Of a DNA stretch of 64,000 nt, positions 27,601 to 42,300 are shown piece by piece. Both the position numbers and the translations under genes were made by a program. The stretch is from Fasciolopsis buskii (taxonomy: Eukaryota; Platyhelminthes; Trematoda; Plagiorchiida; Fasciolidae): positions 46,086 to 110,085 of the forward strand of contig LUCM01005661.1 of the NCBI GenBank assembly GCA_008360955.1, read 5' to 3'. Every line of letters begins with the position of its first letter. Position 1 is the stretch's first letter. The notes beneath the pieces were generated by a model. It made no database searches, was not told the DNA's origin, and saw only the letters and a program-made list of their open reading frames with translations.

Positions 27601-30600
27601 CCCCGTCGATGGTCTGACCGTCCACGGCGACAAACGAGGCAATTCCAGATAAATCCAAAGGACGCTGTTTACTAGTAACTTTTTTTAAACAAAAGGGGGA
27701 GGTGTTATGGTCGATGACCAATCCAAGGTTTTTGGAACCGCAGATTTCATTTCTGTTACCAATTTTCCAAAAGAATCTATCCTTTTCTTAATTTTTTCGA
27801 AATTGACGTTATTTTAAATATCGCGCGGTTGAATATTTTTATATGTCCGCGAAATGATTCACAAAAGCCCGTCCTGTGATTGGCTAGTCTACACATCGAT
27901 CAAGGCCACCCAACAAAACTATATAAACGATAGAGCTCACTTGAATTCTGACTTCTGTTGGTGGGTCACCAATAAACGCGCGGCAGTACTCTGTGTTCGT
28001 CTTCTCTCTTCCGCTAGCGGGCTGGGCTAGCTGTTCGTATTTTGCGCCGCTTATTGTTCCGTGTGGCTGCTCATTCAAGGGAGCAGCAGATCTGTCCCAT
28101 TCGTTGTACGACTACGGGCCTTGAGTCTTGAGCCAGAACTTTTTGTGTCTCTAACCTCTGTGTGTGTGTGTGTTCTTGTCCTACTAGACCACAGGCTGTG
28201 CTTCTGTGATATCGTGCGCCGCTAGTACTTGTGTCTTGTGCTTCAGTGTGTGCATAGACCAACCACACCCGGCAACATAACAGACACAAGGTCATTTGGC
28301 TGCGGTGTTTTTCGTGCGCTGTTAAGCGTTAAAGGAAGAAAGGAATTCTAGAGGTTTTCGGGGCCAGTTTCGAGTCTCTGACACCCACCCGTGACCATCT
28401 TGAGACGTTTGGGAGTCAGTACAAATGCGCATCTTCACCATTGGAAACCGTTAAGCAGAAACTTCTGAACGAATGCTCAGCTGCCCGTAATTGCTCTTCG
28501 TTTTAGGTATTCACTGATTTACCGCTGGTGGGGGAGTAACATCAACCACAGCTTACAAATGCAAATGTACAACGTGTTTGAAAAGGTTCTTGGTGCCCCG
28601 CGAAAATCGGAAATGAATACGGACTCTTTCTGTTTTTGTCCATGGGAACCACCGAGATTGCAAGCGTGTCGTGGACTAACTGAATTTATTCTTCTGTAGT
28701 TTCAAATCCCAAAAGGGAAGGGGAGTAGTAGTTCGTTCAAGACGAAAGTGTGACCAACCGAATCAAAAACAAGCGGATTATGTTTGGTTACGGACAATGT
28801 GGCTGAATGTCACGGTCGTTGGCGTTCATGCCTTTTCAAATGTTTTCACTTCCCTGTATTTCTTCTGATTTACGATCTTGGGATTTTTCTTTCACTTTTA
28901 TTTGATACTGTAAGATGGCCAGTAAAACCAGAGCCGATTGGTGCAAATTTCATGGATTTGCCGGCTGGACGGAACTGAAACCACCGCTGAGGTGCATGCA
29001 TAAGTCATGCTGTGTTAACAATAATGGTCTTGCAAAATCTATTAGTGTATATTCTCGGACTACGGCACGAGTTTTCAAAACCGTGTGCGTATGTGGGACT
29101 GAATGTGACCGCGTTTGATTCGAGCTTATTCACTTTTTTTCTAATGCGTCTCTGTTTAGTCTTCGGTGAGATCTAAACTTCTTTACTGTGTCTGTTGTTA
29201 ACCTTTTGGGGAAATCATATTCGTGATCAACGATCCCTTGTGCAAAGGAAATGTATCAGTTTCAGGTAAAATGTCATACCAAATGAATTTGCTTTCAGTA
29301 TCGGAAGTTTTTGGGAAATTATTGTGGAATACTAAAAGTCTAATTCCGATCAGTGGTGGAGTCAGTCGATCGACATCGTGGCTCCCGACGGCGAATGTTT
29401 CGAATTCGATTCCGGGCGTCGCTTGTCTCATTTCTTCTTTTTATAGCCCTTCAATGGCTTCGGCTCCCCTACAAAATTGTCACAGATTTGTTGCCTCAGA
29501 AATAAAAGAAAGCGACTATTCCTAGTCACCAATAATTACATTATCAGCGCATTCAACCAGAAGGATGTATTCTCTTATGTACAGTGCCTTTTCCGCCTTC
29601 AGTTTTGCCCACTTTCTCCATACCGCGGATTCTTTTAATAGTCATCTCATCATCAGCTTCGTCTCATTAATTTTCACCTGTTCAGTTGGGAAATTATTGA
29701 TATGGTGCGTTTCACTTCAACGGAACGAGCCAAGCAAGGTGAAGAGGAGGGCTCAGCCAAATTTGCTCGTGGCAATCGTTTGTCCATGGGTGAACAAGTT
29801 CGATGCTATCGGGAGGAATGCCAACGCATTTTTGACCTGCAAAATCGTGTATTGTCCAATCCGGAACTACTCAGTTCAGACGAGGAAGTGAGCAGCGAGG
29901 AGGATGAGGATGAAGCTGGTGAATCAGCGGCCGGTCGTGCCGGTCAGTCCAGCACTGGTGGTGGTGGCACTGGTTCACACGGTACTGGCACATCCTTGGG
30001 AACATCGACGACAGCCAATTCCAGTTCCATAGGTGGCGTACGGCTTTCCAGTTTGTCTGCTTCAGCTCGGTCCTTCTCGTCCTCGATGAATCGGAACATT
30101 GAGGCGGTTATCTCCAATCGTATGTCTGTGTCCGAATTTGAGCAACGCCGAGAGGAAGCAGATCGGGAGAAATTAAAACGGGCGTTGGAGGCCGGGGTGC
30201 GTTCAGTTTATTCGTACTCTCCTACCTCTCCCCTTTCATCACCAGTCTATGTACTAGTTTATCGGTTTCGGATTTAGCAGCTGTTCTTGAACTGTAAATT
30301 AGAAGTAGCATTTCGATTTCTTTCAATCTTGTCCGAGAGTTGAACAAAATTGGGTTAGCTATCACAGGTGATTCTATCTAGCATACCGGTAGCAGTGATT
30401 TTCCCTCACCAAAGTGACAATGAGTCAGTTGACTTACCAAATTTTCACCGTCCATTTGTGTGCAATGTATTATACGCGTTAAGATCACAATTAGTGGAAC
30501 AATCAACTTTTATTCCACTCAATAAACTGTTGTAATTTTTATAAACATAGCCCAAATAGGATGAATAAATAACCAGTTACGTTATCGGTTATTCAGATAA

Positions 30601-33285
30601 ACAATAAAAATCCGTCTCACCCTGTTTTTTTAAAAGTTATTTGAATCCATTCTGATGGTTGATATAATCGTACGCCAACAAATAGTCTGTTTACGCTTTT
30701 GGTAGTAAATGACAGTTCGCCGTCGCCTGGCTCGTTACCACGACTAACTTATTTGGACCTTAAGTAATTCTTTATCAGTCCAAATTTCAGAGTTTTGGCT
30801 GCCATCACCCTTCCATATCTATTCGTTCGAATTTTTTCTCTCTGAACAACTGACTAGGATTCTAGTCTCGGAAACAAGCGTCCTCGTAAAACTAACCCTG
30901 CCGGTCCTGCTATCAAAGGTTCGACTACTGCACCCGGATCCATTCTCGATCATAGCACGGACTCAAATCCGGCCACTTCGATGGCAGCACCATCTAGCAC
31001 CGGCAGCAGTACTATTTATGAGGCGAGTGCTCAAGCAGCCGGCACGATTCTCGATCTACCACCACCGTGGCCGAATGCAACGCGGAAATTGTTACGTATT
31101 ATGCGCACCTATTCTGAGGATGGACAACAATACACACGAACCGAACTCGTTCCTTGGTCCCCGGTGGTGGAAATCTATCTGAAAATTCGTCAAACTCGGA
31201 ATGATGAATTTATTCACAATTTTGTTGACTCTGATAATCAGTTTCGAGAACAACAGCGAAAGGAGAAACGTCGGATACAGGTGTGTGTTTGTGTGTGATC
31301 ATGCTGCTTTTCCGTCTTTTTTTGGTAAAATCATCCTCGTAGTTTGATTTGAGAATAATCAAGACTAATCAGTTCAGGATTTTGACCAGTAGGCCTGTTA
31401 AGTTCTCCTGGCCCATGAAATCCGATCAACTAACCTTTCGATGAATCGAGTGTCATTTGGCCTTGTTTACCACCTGGTAAGATTCACTCGTTTATCCTCA
31501 ACCGGTGTCCATGTGACTTCTTATATTTATATGGTTATTCTGAAACTAGGTCCGGATAACTGGTCCGTTCATTAAATGATTCTGAAGAATGGTTCTCGGA
31601 ATCGGGTACATCGGGTACATCAACTGCAGTCGGTTTTGGAGAAGAAGTGGTTTTTATGATAGAACTATTTACTTTTACGTTGTCTAAAATCTTCAGTATG
31701 ATCTTTATGTGGTCCTTTGTTCCGTGGGTGTCCTCAGCATTCATTGGCACCTTGGAACCAATCTGATCTTCATAACAAATCTCACTATTTTCGCTCTCAC
31801 TGCGTAAAAATACTGAGTGTATCTAGAGTGAAGTATTCTGAACTGGCATTATTGAATTTCTGAACCACTAGTTTAGTTACCTTTGTTACCTTTTTCTTCA
31901 ACCGTGAAATATCCATATATTCAGGGGTTAGCATTATTAATCGTTATCTACATCCACTATCGCTCATTTGTTACTATCGGTGTGTAGGACCAACTACGTC
32001 GGCTACGCAAACAACAAGCCCAAATTCGTGAACGCGGTGGAATTCCGGGTGCCACCGGTGCTGATGGTTCGCTGGCATCGGGTGCTCATCGTCCTGGCAG
32101 TGCCGTAGGTCTTGGCGGTCCGGATGCGGCCGCTCGACGGCGTCGTCGACACAAACCTCTGACCTCAGCCTTGATCAAGATGCGTTGTGGTGCGTGTGGT
32201 CAAACTGGTGAGTGTCCTCTAGTTAATCTTGCACCGTCCGATCTCATTCGGGCCAGTTTTCGTAGCCCCCTCGATTAGCATACATGGGTTAATGGAGTGG
32301 TTTTGACGCTGAGCATAAGTAATAATTAATGTTGATATTTTCCATATGGAGCAATCTGTTTCAAATAATCCCTGTTAACTTGAGGTTCAGGGTAATCTAA
32401 ACTCTCCATCCATATTAGTTTCCTAGTTGCAGTTATTCCAGATGTTGTAAAGTCCACCCGACGAATTGAGATCGATCTGGTGACATTTCGCACATGAAGC
32501 ATACGATCAAACCCAGCTGTCATCATGGAGTCATCGAATGTGGTTAACGTCAAGGATTTTTCATTCTCCATCTGAATCGGCTCGTCTTGGTACCTCAAAC
32601 TATGCATGTCGGTTTTTGTCCATTTCTTCTTTTTGCAACCCAGTGTAGTTCTTTTAACAATCGATTATCTTCGGTGCTCACTTTTCCGCTCAGGTCACAT
32701 GCGAACCAATAAGGAATGCCCAATGTATGGAAAGAGTGGGACTGGGGCTCTCGGTGATTTAGCCGGGTCACGTCGCGGTCTCGATCGATCTCGTGCTCGT
32801 GGTGGCCCTGCATCATCTCGTGCCCATTTGGATGGATTAGGTAAATGCGATGCGGATGCTATTGCAGCAGCCCAAGCCTTAGCTTCGCGACCGGTTTGCG
32901 AATTGCTCGCCGAGCAAGAGGAGCAGGAGTCGGCTGAACACAAGCTTCCACAATCAGGCGGTCTTGCCGAGGGCGACGGCACGTCACAGGACCGCATCCA
33001 TACCAATCGAGAGGGTGATGAATCGCACGACTCAGCCCCGGCGTTTGGTGAGACGGATATGACAGTACGTCTCTCACCCGTGGTCTTGCACAGTTTTGTA
33101 TGATAAGTCTATATTATTCCACATATCTCACTAGGTGTCTGGAATAAGGCACCCTCACAGCTATTTATCCTGTTGAATGGGTTTTCTTCAAAAATCTTAT
33201 CCGGAGCCGTCGACTCAACAGCCTAACATACATACCGGTAGCCTAGCACTTGAAGGTGACCTAAACAATCGCTAGATCGATCTTC

Positions 33286-33339
<54 letters not shown>

Positions 33340-36300
33340 CCTTGGCTCGTTCACATCTCTTTATGAAAACTATCTGCCGGTCGCCCTGACTCTGGGCTTG
33401 ACATGCTTCGTGCGATTGAACCCGGTGCACAAATTAGGCATTGGATAACTTTCGAGCCTGGAGGGCAATATGTAATTTAACTTTCAAAAGTGCTGATAAG
33501 GGAGAGTGTGCTTGAGGAATCGTAGGGATGTAACGTTTATATGGTGTTCATTTACTGCCTTTCTTCGCTTACTTTTTGACTGCAAGAAGCGACTATATTG
33601 AAATGACGTCTTGTGATCTCACAGCACTCGTTCCTGACTAATCGTAACTGACAGTGCCTTAAGCTTCTTAAAAACGGTTGTTATTTCATTGGATTTTAAA
33701 TTTTCACTCTTTTATTCATTCATCTTCCAAGGATGGTTGAAGATTTCTCAGACGGCGCGTGACTATAGTCGGATTTCTGGTAGCCACTAGCGAAACCGTT
33801 ATACGATCACTTTCGCACATTCACTCTAATTGGTTCGCTTTTTCCGATCACAGCATACCCAGAGATAAGAGTGTTAAATAAATGCGATCCAGATGTCGCA
33901 TCCCTTTGACTTGGTATATACACTTTCTTTTACTGGAACAATTGAAGTTTGACTCATCCACCTTACTCCTTCAATTCGTCTGATGCCTAATTTGTGCGCC
34001 GGCTTCATACACGTGATCCACTTGAAGCCCAGTTTGCGACCAGAAATAACGTCAGAACAAGTGGTAGCCAGATTTCATTTGGGGCAATAGAAGTCTTATT
34101 TTTTAGCATAAGTTGTTTGTTCACAGAATTGTAAATACAAATTACGTGCTGCTTAAACCGTGGTGGTAAAAACAGTGCATGAAAAAATGAAGAGAAAGAA
34201 CACGAGGAAAGCGTCTAGCACATGTGTTGGCTCTCACAGACTTCTTCATTTCCACAACTGACCGTTTTAATTCATATATATTTTCAGGAAACTTCTCACC
34301 ATCCAACTGTGAAAACCTGACGGAGATGGACACTGTGGATTTGATCTGAATGTATCTGTTGGCTTATCTGACGATACACTTACTAATAAAATGTTTTCCA
34401 AAATCGTCAACTTGAACACGAAATATCACATTTGTAATCATACAGACTAAGAACCTTATTTAAACTCGTTTAAAAGGCGCGATTATAGCAGTGCTGTATT
34501 CGTTGGTGGTGTTTTCACTTAGATGTTGACAGTTGGTATTGATCATAACTCAAGCTGACGATTTTCATAATGTTATTCTCGCCCACTTTGGTGTCTAGGT
34601 CACAAACGTCCCATCAACAGTTATGGCGAATCCGTCAGTACGTAGGTGTAATAGTAGACTGCATATAGGTGTTGGCATGGGCTGCTGTTCAGTTTGTACT
34701 GCTAATCGTCTGTTAAACACGAGATCTTCCTTGGTTGTTGCTTCCTTTGTTCTGCTTTTTCCACAGGTCGAAGGAACAAAGCTGAAATTACATTCTAACC
34801 TGACGCGGTACATCCAGGAGCACAATCGTCGTAATCTGAAAATGAAGATTCATCGTCAGCTTCTTGATCGATTAAATGCTGCCTCTGAGATGGTTCATTC
34901 AGCCACTCAACGTCGTACCCTTGCCGCACGTCAAGCCAGTTCCGGCGCTTCCGGTACTCCTGGTCGTGGACGTCGTGGCAGTTTGATTGAGGACGAATTT
35001 CCAAGCGGGATCAAGCACCGAGGAAATCGACGTCGAATTGACCCGCGTGTAGCTTTGAATCATATTTTTGAAGGGATTTACAAGGTAAACCGGCCCAGGC
35101 GATCACAGATCACAGCGTGGTTCATTATAGCTTCTCACACTTTGAAACAAATCAGTGTTGCCTGAATTCTTACTATGACACCAAAAGTGTCATTTTTCAT
35201 CCACCTGGACGTGCTTACTTACAATTGATTCAACCACGAGAAGTCTTCGAGCTCGGCGGGATTCGAATCTACGCATTTGTACCAAGTATGCTCTACTACC
35301 TGAGCTATGTGGCCACGCCGAATGTTGGTCGGACATTTCACACAGGTTCACTTCGGTGAATGTCACGGTCTCGCGTAATTAAGGCGGGTGACCAGTGACC
35401 CTTAAGTGAAATGCGCAAACATCATTTTGCGTGGCCTTGTGGCTCGGTTGGTAGATCACACACGGGGCAAATGTATGGTTTCGGATTTCGCCGAGGTCGA
35501 ACACTTCTCACAGTTGGATCACTTCGACATTTGTCAGATCTGATAAACCAAACTCTGTATACTTTATTACTCGGAAAGTTGTTGATCACAGTGAAAATCG
35601 AATGGATACTATCTCGATTTATATAATTCGTTTTTAATTTCTTTCGTTTCGAGATTATATTACACAGTGTAGTAACTCAAGAGTGATTCACGTTTCGTTA
35701 TTTATTCCTGCTGCGACGGGCCACAGTCTGCGTTCTTGCTTACGGCAACACCCATATACGCTTGAAAGTGGATTTTCGATATATTAGTATATGTATATGT
35801 ACAATTTTGTGTACTACACATGAATATACGGGTCTGTATATGGCTGTGGTGCCATTAAGGACTTATTGGAGGAGGTCAACGAAGTAGAAAAAACTAAAAA
35901 ATAGAAGCATCTGTTCTCCGATAATTCCATCGGACACGGGATTTTATGCTAGCTTTGTCATACTCTCCCCTTCATTGATTGTTCATCATCGTGTATAGCT
36001 GGTCACTGAGTGTGGCGTTATCCGCCGCTGACAAAATTACCTCTAGTTTCCAGCGTTGAATCGATTCAAAGCACTGTCGGGGACGAATGTTGGTTTCCTT
36101 AGCCCTCATGTGTTGTTTGGAGTCATGAAGGTGTGTGAAAATTGCACTGGATTCAGTCAATGGTGCAGTTGACGTTACCAGTCAGCCTGCTAGCAAGAAG
36201 CGGTCAAGTCTCACAAAATTGTGAATGCCATACATCGATTTGCAACCGAATGTTGTCCAAAAGTTCATTTTCTCTTTTGTGTCCAGTAAAGTTAAATTAC

Positions 36301-39300
36301 GCATGGGCATGTATTTCCCAGTTCACTTATCGCATTTTCCGGTTTGTTCTCTTCTGCACGCACACACGCACACGCACACAGGATCTAACCCAAATCCCAG
36401 GCTACAAAATTTTCATGCATCCGGTCAAAGAAAAAGATTGTCCCAATTACTATTCACAAATTACCGAACCAATGGATTTATCTCAAATACGGATGAAGAT
36501 CAATGAGAACGCGTACGCAACACGGGAAGAGTTTCTAGCCGATATCCGGTTGATCTATAACAATTCACTTCAATTTAACGGTCAGTTTGCCACATTTGTT
36601 ACCACCGTGGCACCGTGCAATGAATACTTTTCTTTTTGATCTGTGATCCTGCTCGCTTGTTCCAGTTAGCCTGTTCCTGCATGAAGTTGAATTTAGAGAT
36701 GCCGAATACGATCAACAAATCGCGATTAGAACATTACCGTTGATATTTTGAGAATTTGGCTCACCCCAGCATCCAACTGACCTCAACGCGCCGATCGACC
36801 TGTGCTTCTCTTTTTCTTGGGCACGACCATGTGAAATTGTGTCAAACTGTATGCGTAGTTCCTCGTCGCAACCCAAATGGGTGGAACATTTGATCGGTCT
36901 TCAATAAAGTTAACTGATCATTAAAGTGGGGTTAATCCAAACCGAACCAATCATGATCGTTTTATTCTCGATCCAGGATAAAAGAGGTTTCGGTCTGATT
37001 AGGTTGCTCCGTTTTTATTTCAGAGCTTTTGGAGTTTTGCCTTCTGGTCCACTTTTTTTCTTATTTCGGTGCACGGAGCATAAGCGCTGTGGGCGGGATA
37101 TATGCTACACCGAAAAGCACTTTCTGTTTTCATATTGTTTGTTGTTTTGTCCTGTCGTGTACTCGATTTCTGCACAGATTTATTTTAACCTTAGTTCGCT
37201 AACACCGTGTTTGTTTTTAAACCGGTAACGTATATATATATATATATATATCTGCAGAGACTCGTCAGTGGTGTCGATAGGTCAGGCGTAGTCACGCGTC
37301 GTGAACTGCGAATTGCCGTCAACAATCGAGGTGACTGCGAAGCTGGTATCCGAACCTTTGACCGTCATGGTGACAAACGCATAACAATTGGCTACTACTA
37401 TTCGGTCACCGCAGGCCTATTGGTTGCACTTTATCCTTTTGCTTAATACAGTGGTCGTTCTCAAGTGACGAGTTCTTTTCCACCTATTCATCGCATACTA
37501 CGTAGTCACCAGCGTGTAATTTCGAGACGCTCTGTGTGCATTTTTAATATTTGTTTCATGCACGGGAACAGTAGTAGCAGCGTATTCCATAACCTCTGGG
37601 ACCCACTGTAATGAGATAAAAGAACTAGCCATCACAACGCAGAAATTTCGATTGGCGCAGGAGCAGATCTTCATAAGTCTCGGGTGGTAAAGAGCGACAG
37701 CCAATCGCCTCCCACCACCAAAGTGACTGGCGGACCGACAAGTTCGAATTTCTGACCTTTCTGACGCGACAGACTTTCAGTCGACCTAACCACCCACCTA
37801 CTCCGTTCCTCTGAACTTTCCATGTACTGTGTATATTGTGGTACCCTTTTCGTTCATATTTATGGCTTTCCGTTCACTCGTGTTTTATGCTTGAGTATGT
37901 CACAATTATGATATTTTTTTTCACTTTTTATCAAACGATCTCATACATTATTTTTTCTGAGAATATATGCGTTCAGTTTTTTAGATGCTACTCACTGTGC
38001 ATATTGCTTGGCATTAGGGATTTCCAGACTGCGAGCATGTTTGGTGAACTGATTGTTTGAAAATCTTGCAACAAACTGTTTCATATTCACATTAGCAGAT
38101 GACATCCTGTCGTATCAACTGTGTTGGCGTTGGATATAAATCATCAAGTCAATTTCCTGAACGGTTTATCACAGGATAAGATGTCTGTAGGGCGATTCAT
38201 AAGTTTTTGTGAGGGATACTCCTAGGGAGTTTTAGCCACGAAACCGGCAAACGATTTGGTTCTCAGCTAGAGCCCTTTGTCCTAACAAGAACCTTTCCGA
38301 AAGGTAATAGACGGTGCATGAACAGAAACCCATATGCTTGGATCAGTTATTCTCCCACTTGTTTTTTCGATTGAGTTCCCAGCTCAAATCGACCCAGTAA
38401 CCGGAGGCTCAAGAGGTTACCTCGTCAGACCTCTACCCATTTGACTCCTAGGCACGATCTAATCTTAGACTTGGCATAAACCATCCTACCTAGCTCCTTA
38501 GGTCATGGAGGCACGCAAGCCGTCACACCAGGTGAAGGTGCAGTCTAGCTGCGGTACCGTATTGGCTCAAAGCCTAACCTTGTTCTTGCAGGGGAAGAAT
38601 TGAGCGAGGTACATGGGTCTATTTACCCGGGTACTTGTATCTCACCTGGTCTTATACCGGATGAGATGTCTTCGACCATACAGAAGACTCGATTCACATC
38701 CACCAAGTTGATGGATATGTGGCGTCGGCGTGACACTCAGCTATCGACCAAATGTCGAGTATACAGTAGAAGTATGGTCGGCTCGGCTGTGTGACTTAGA
38801 AACATGGTCGTTGAGGACAGAAGATATGTGAATACTGTCAGTGTTCGAAGACCGTTTTCCTCGTAGTATTTCTAGAATATCGTGAGAGAATTAGCTCAGC
38901 ATCTCAGGCCTTAGGCACTGTGCCCTGGATAGGTTTCGATGTTTAGAACAGCCACTAAATCAAAATGGTTTAAGGTGTTTGGGACATATTTTGTGCATAT
39001 CTACAGGAAGACTACCTCGTACGGCCTCTTCGAGGCGGGTACATGGTTGGGTGGTGGTTTGAAGTGGGCAGCCGATGACATGGATACAAAGCTTTTACCA
39101 GTGGTCTGGCTCTCGCGGGTGCGGTTAGACAACCGGGTTGTGGCCCACCAGATTCCCCCAAGCAAGGGTTGGGGACAGTGGGTGACATGGATCAGTGCCG
39201 TTCTTTCATTCATTATCTCCTCTTTTGGATATTTGTTCAATCTATTACTTCGCGCTTAAGCTTATACCATTCCTAGTTCTTTGTTCTCTTTGAGTAGTTG

Positions 39301-42300
39301 GTACTGTGAGGTGGAAACCAGAACCAGAGCACATTATTACAGTGTTAATAATTATGAAATCTGATTCGAGCTGAAACATTTGTTCTTCATCCGCCAAACT
39401 ATTCCCGACGTTGTTTACTAGACTGTAATCTAAGTCCAATAGTTTGCTTGAAACGAGCAGTACCTGGATTGCTTAGCAAATAAGTGCTGAATTTGACCGA
39501 GTACGACGAGGGTCATGGGACACGCGGTGTACCCACGGGAATTTTGGAGTTCATTCCAGATGCCTTTTTCATATACAGTGGTCTCTTGTTTTTTCCCTTT
39601 CCCTCCCTCATTCTGCTAGGAGATACTTTGGAGTAGGACAAAAACCAGAGCATAGTAGAGCACAGTGGATAGTTTTACGGATTTTGCCTGACGACTGTTT
39701 ATCGTCAACGTGAATTGACTTATTCTCATGCGAATTTGCTTGACTAAAGCGGTTTTTTCACACACGCATTCTGCTCTCCAGGTCGGTACAGCTCGTACAC
39801 GGAAACCGCGATGAAAATGTGTTCTCATGTCATGGAGGAATTCTGTCACAAAGAACTAAAACTGATGCGACTGGAATCCCTGGTTAATCCCTTACTAGAC
39901 GAAGATGATCTGGTCGGTTTGAGCTTTCTATTGCAACAGGCAATCGAAGCGATGCGAGCTGTCGAACACAGCCGTCCTTTTCATACGCCCGTGGACAAAC
40001 GACGCTATCCGGTAAGGACACAATAAGACATGTTGTGGAGGTAATACGCCCCCTGTCTGTTTTCGTCGTTTTCTTCATTGACCTCTTGAATATTGCGCTG
40101 CCTTTCCAAATGTACCAAATAGTTCGGTTTTGTCTGCATCACTCGCAAGCACTTATCCCTTTGCTCCCTGTCCTATATCTTATCTTACGTTTCACCGGGC
40201 TGCTGGTGGTTTTTTGAAAGCGCTGTATTTTCATCAGCAGTAATCAGATTGGCTGTGTGGGATAGAATGTGCCTTTTGAATAATGATAATGGCAACTGCC
40301 TTTGAAGGCAGTTCTTAATTTCATTATGATAGGGACTGGGTACCCCAAGCTCCGAGTTAGTTACTCGCTTCGAAAGCCCTAACTTGGCCGTGTCCCGAGT
40401 GGCTTCTTCGCCGTCTCGTGGCTGGCTTGCTCTCAGTACAGTGCGAGGATGAAAGTGAATGCACGGCTCTCTCTCTCTCTGTCGTGTTGAGTGAGCTTTG
40501 ATAATCATCCTAAAAGAGATACCTAAACCTTGATCCCAAATCAGCCGCGGGCGGCGTTCGGCGTACTACGCTGGGCTCGTTGAGATCAGTTGCAGGTGTG
40601 TACCGAGCCCCATGATATCTTCTCCCATCTAGTTGGAGTATACACTGAACGCCTTACTCTCAATGAGTTATGAACCCCTCAGATTGTTCTGCTTTTTACT
40701 AAGTGATTCGCAATGAAAGAGAAACACCACATAAGCAAAAATGGATCCAGAGATGGGTGGCGCACACAATAAAAGACGACTGAAATAAAGAAATTCGTCA
40801 TCTAGGTATGGGACTGGCTTAGGGTGATTGGTCACCTTATAAATTACGAACGAAGACAGGTCGTGGATAGAGAAGATACTGGAGCGAAGTGTTAAGAGTA
40901 AACCACGGTAATAATGATAGAAAAAAAATTGAATCACCTGTCTGATGATGGGCAAGTGACTGAAGATTAAGGTTCAAAGAAAGTTCATTGATCCACCGAA
41001 CGGCCTCTCTTTGAAGCTGATCAAGTGGCGAAACAGCGGTAGTGGAAGCTGTGTTCTACACATGATTGTGTTATTTAACTGTCAGAGTCTTGTGCAAACG
41101 AAAACGGAGTTTTAAAAGCTTCTGTCCTGGAATAGAAGTCCAAAATTCCGTGCATCATTCAAGTCACTGGTAGAGACCAACCAAGCAGAATTTGCGCATA
41201 TGCTCTTTAGTGAAATTTCTGCGTGGAACGAATGTTGTCCAACCAAAATTAAATTTGAAAAAGTATGAAGGATGCTTACGAGAAGTCTTGGGAAGATTGA
41301 AACGGGCATGGGTGTTAGAATCCCAAGCAGATATTCGTCCGAGATCGGAAGCGAGCGATGCACATAAAACATTACAATCGTGATCGATGTTAGCGGTGAC
41401 TTGAAGAATATTATTATTGAAACGAGATTAATGGGGAGTGGGATCATCTGCAAAATAGTGCAGTGGGTTTAGGGCTTTTTTGTTAGAGGATAATTAGTTA
41501 ACAGAAGAAAGATAGTGGGTGCCAGTATGGAACTATAAAACGCACTGGGACAGTGATCTTTGAAGGAGTTCCATGGCCAATTTTGAAAGCATAGCAACAT
41601 AAAAAAGCCAACGTGGATCGAAGCCCAGCATTAACATTTACACGACCAAATACAGTGTGATAGTTCACAACTTGCTCGTTACAGAATGATAGGGAACACG
41701 AACATTTGCAATAAACGACTGGGATAAAACGCCATCTGTTCGGACGGGATTATTTCGCTTGCTTAGGAAACATGACCACCATGATGTGAGAGCCAAAGGA
41801 AATCCGGACGGCGACTATTTTGACAGCAGACTTTTCTCTCAAACCACTTCGAAGGTCTTTGAGATATCCAGATAGACGAAGTGAGTTTCTCCGTGGTCAC
41901 CGGGTTCAGCCGACCGGGCGGGTAGGATGATAGTTAGTTAATCGCCCGCAGAAAGATGCAGCTGAAACCCATATTGATAGTCATTCAACAAGCCTTTACA
42001 TTCAAGGAATGGATGGAGGTCGTCCGAGATGATGGTTTCCATAAAGTTCGAAAGCGCAGACGTAAGGGTCGGAATGGTGTTTCGGGTTAAGGGAATTAAT
42101 TACATCCTCCCGTGGAAACGAGGAGCTATTTTGACTAACAGAAAAATGGCTAATTAGTATGGGGCTAACTCTGGAGCAGAAATTTTTGACGATAGGTAAA
42201 TTACCATGCGGATTTGTGAGGTTTGGAAACATCCCGATTGAAAGGACTTGATGAATCCTTCCGGTAGTTATGAGGAATATGACAAGGCTAACAGCTAGGG

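Larger units (their letters stand above)
27273..29685 (+). other. TAF1 intron 9
   Basis: GTTAGT...TTCAG, 2413 bases. It holds the 3' end of an LTR retrotransposon (27430-28282). No further element was recognised in 28283-29685. Confidence 0.85.
35085..36381 (+). other. TAF1 intron 14
   Basis: GTAAAC...ACACAG, 1297 bases. It holds two tRNA-like SINE heads facing apart (35237-35318 minus, 35431-35510 plus) and ends in a CA-rich tract that contains the acceptor. Confidence 0.85.
36581..39781 (+). other. TAF1 intron 15
   Basis: GTCAGT...TCCAG, 3201 bases. It splits bromodomain 1 just after its Asn. It contains a (TA)n run at 37230-37251 and an RTE C-terminal fragment at 38590-39240. Confidence 0.85.
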
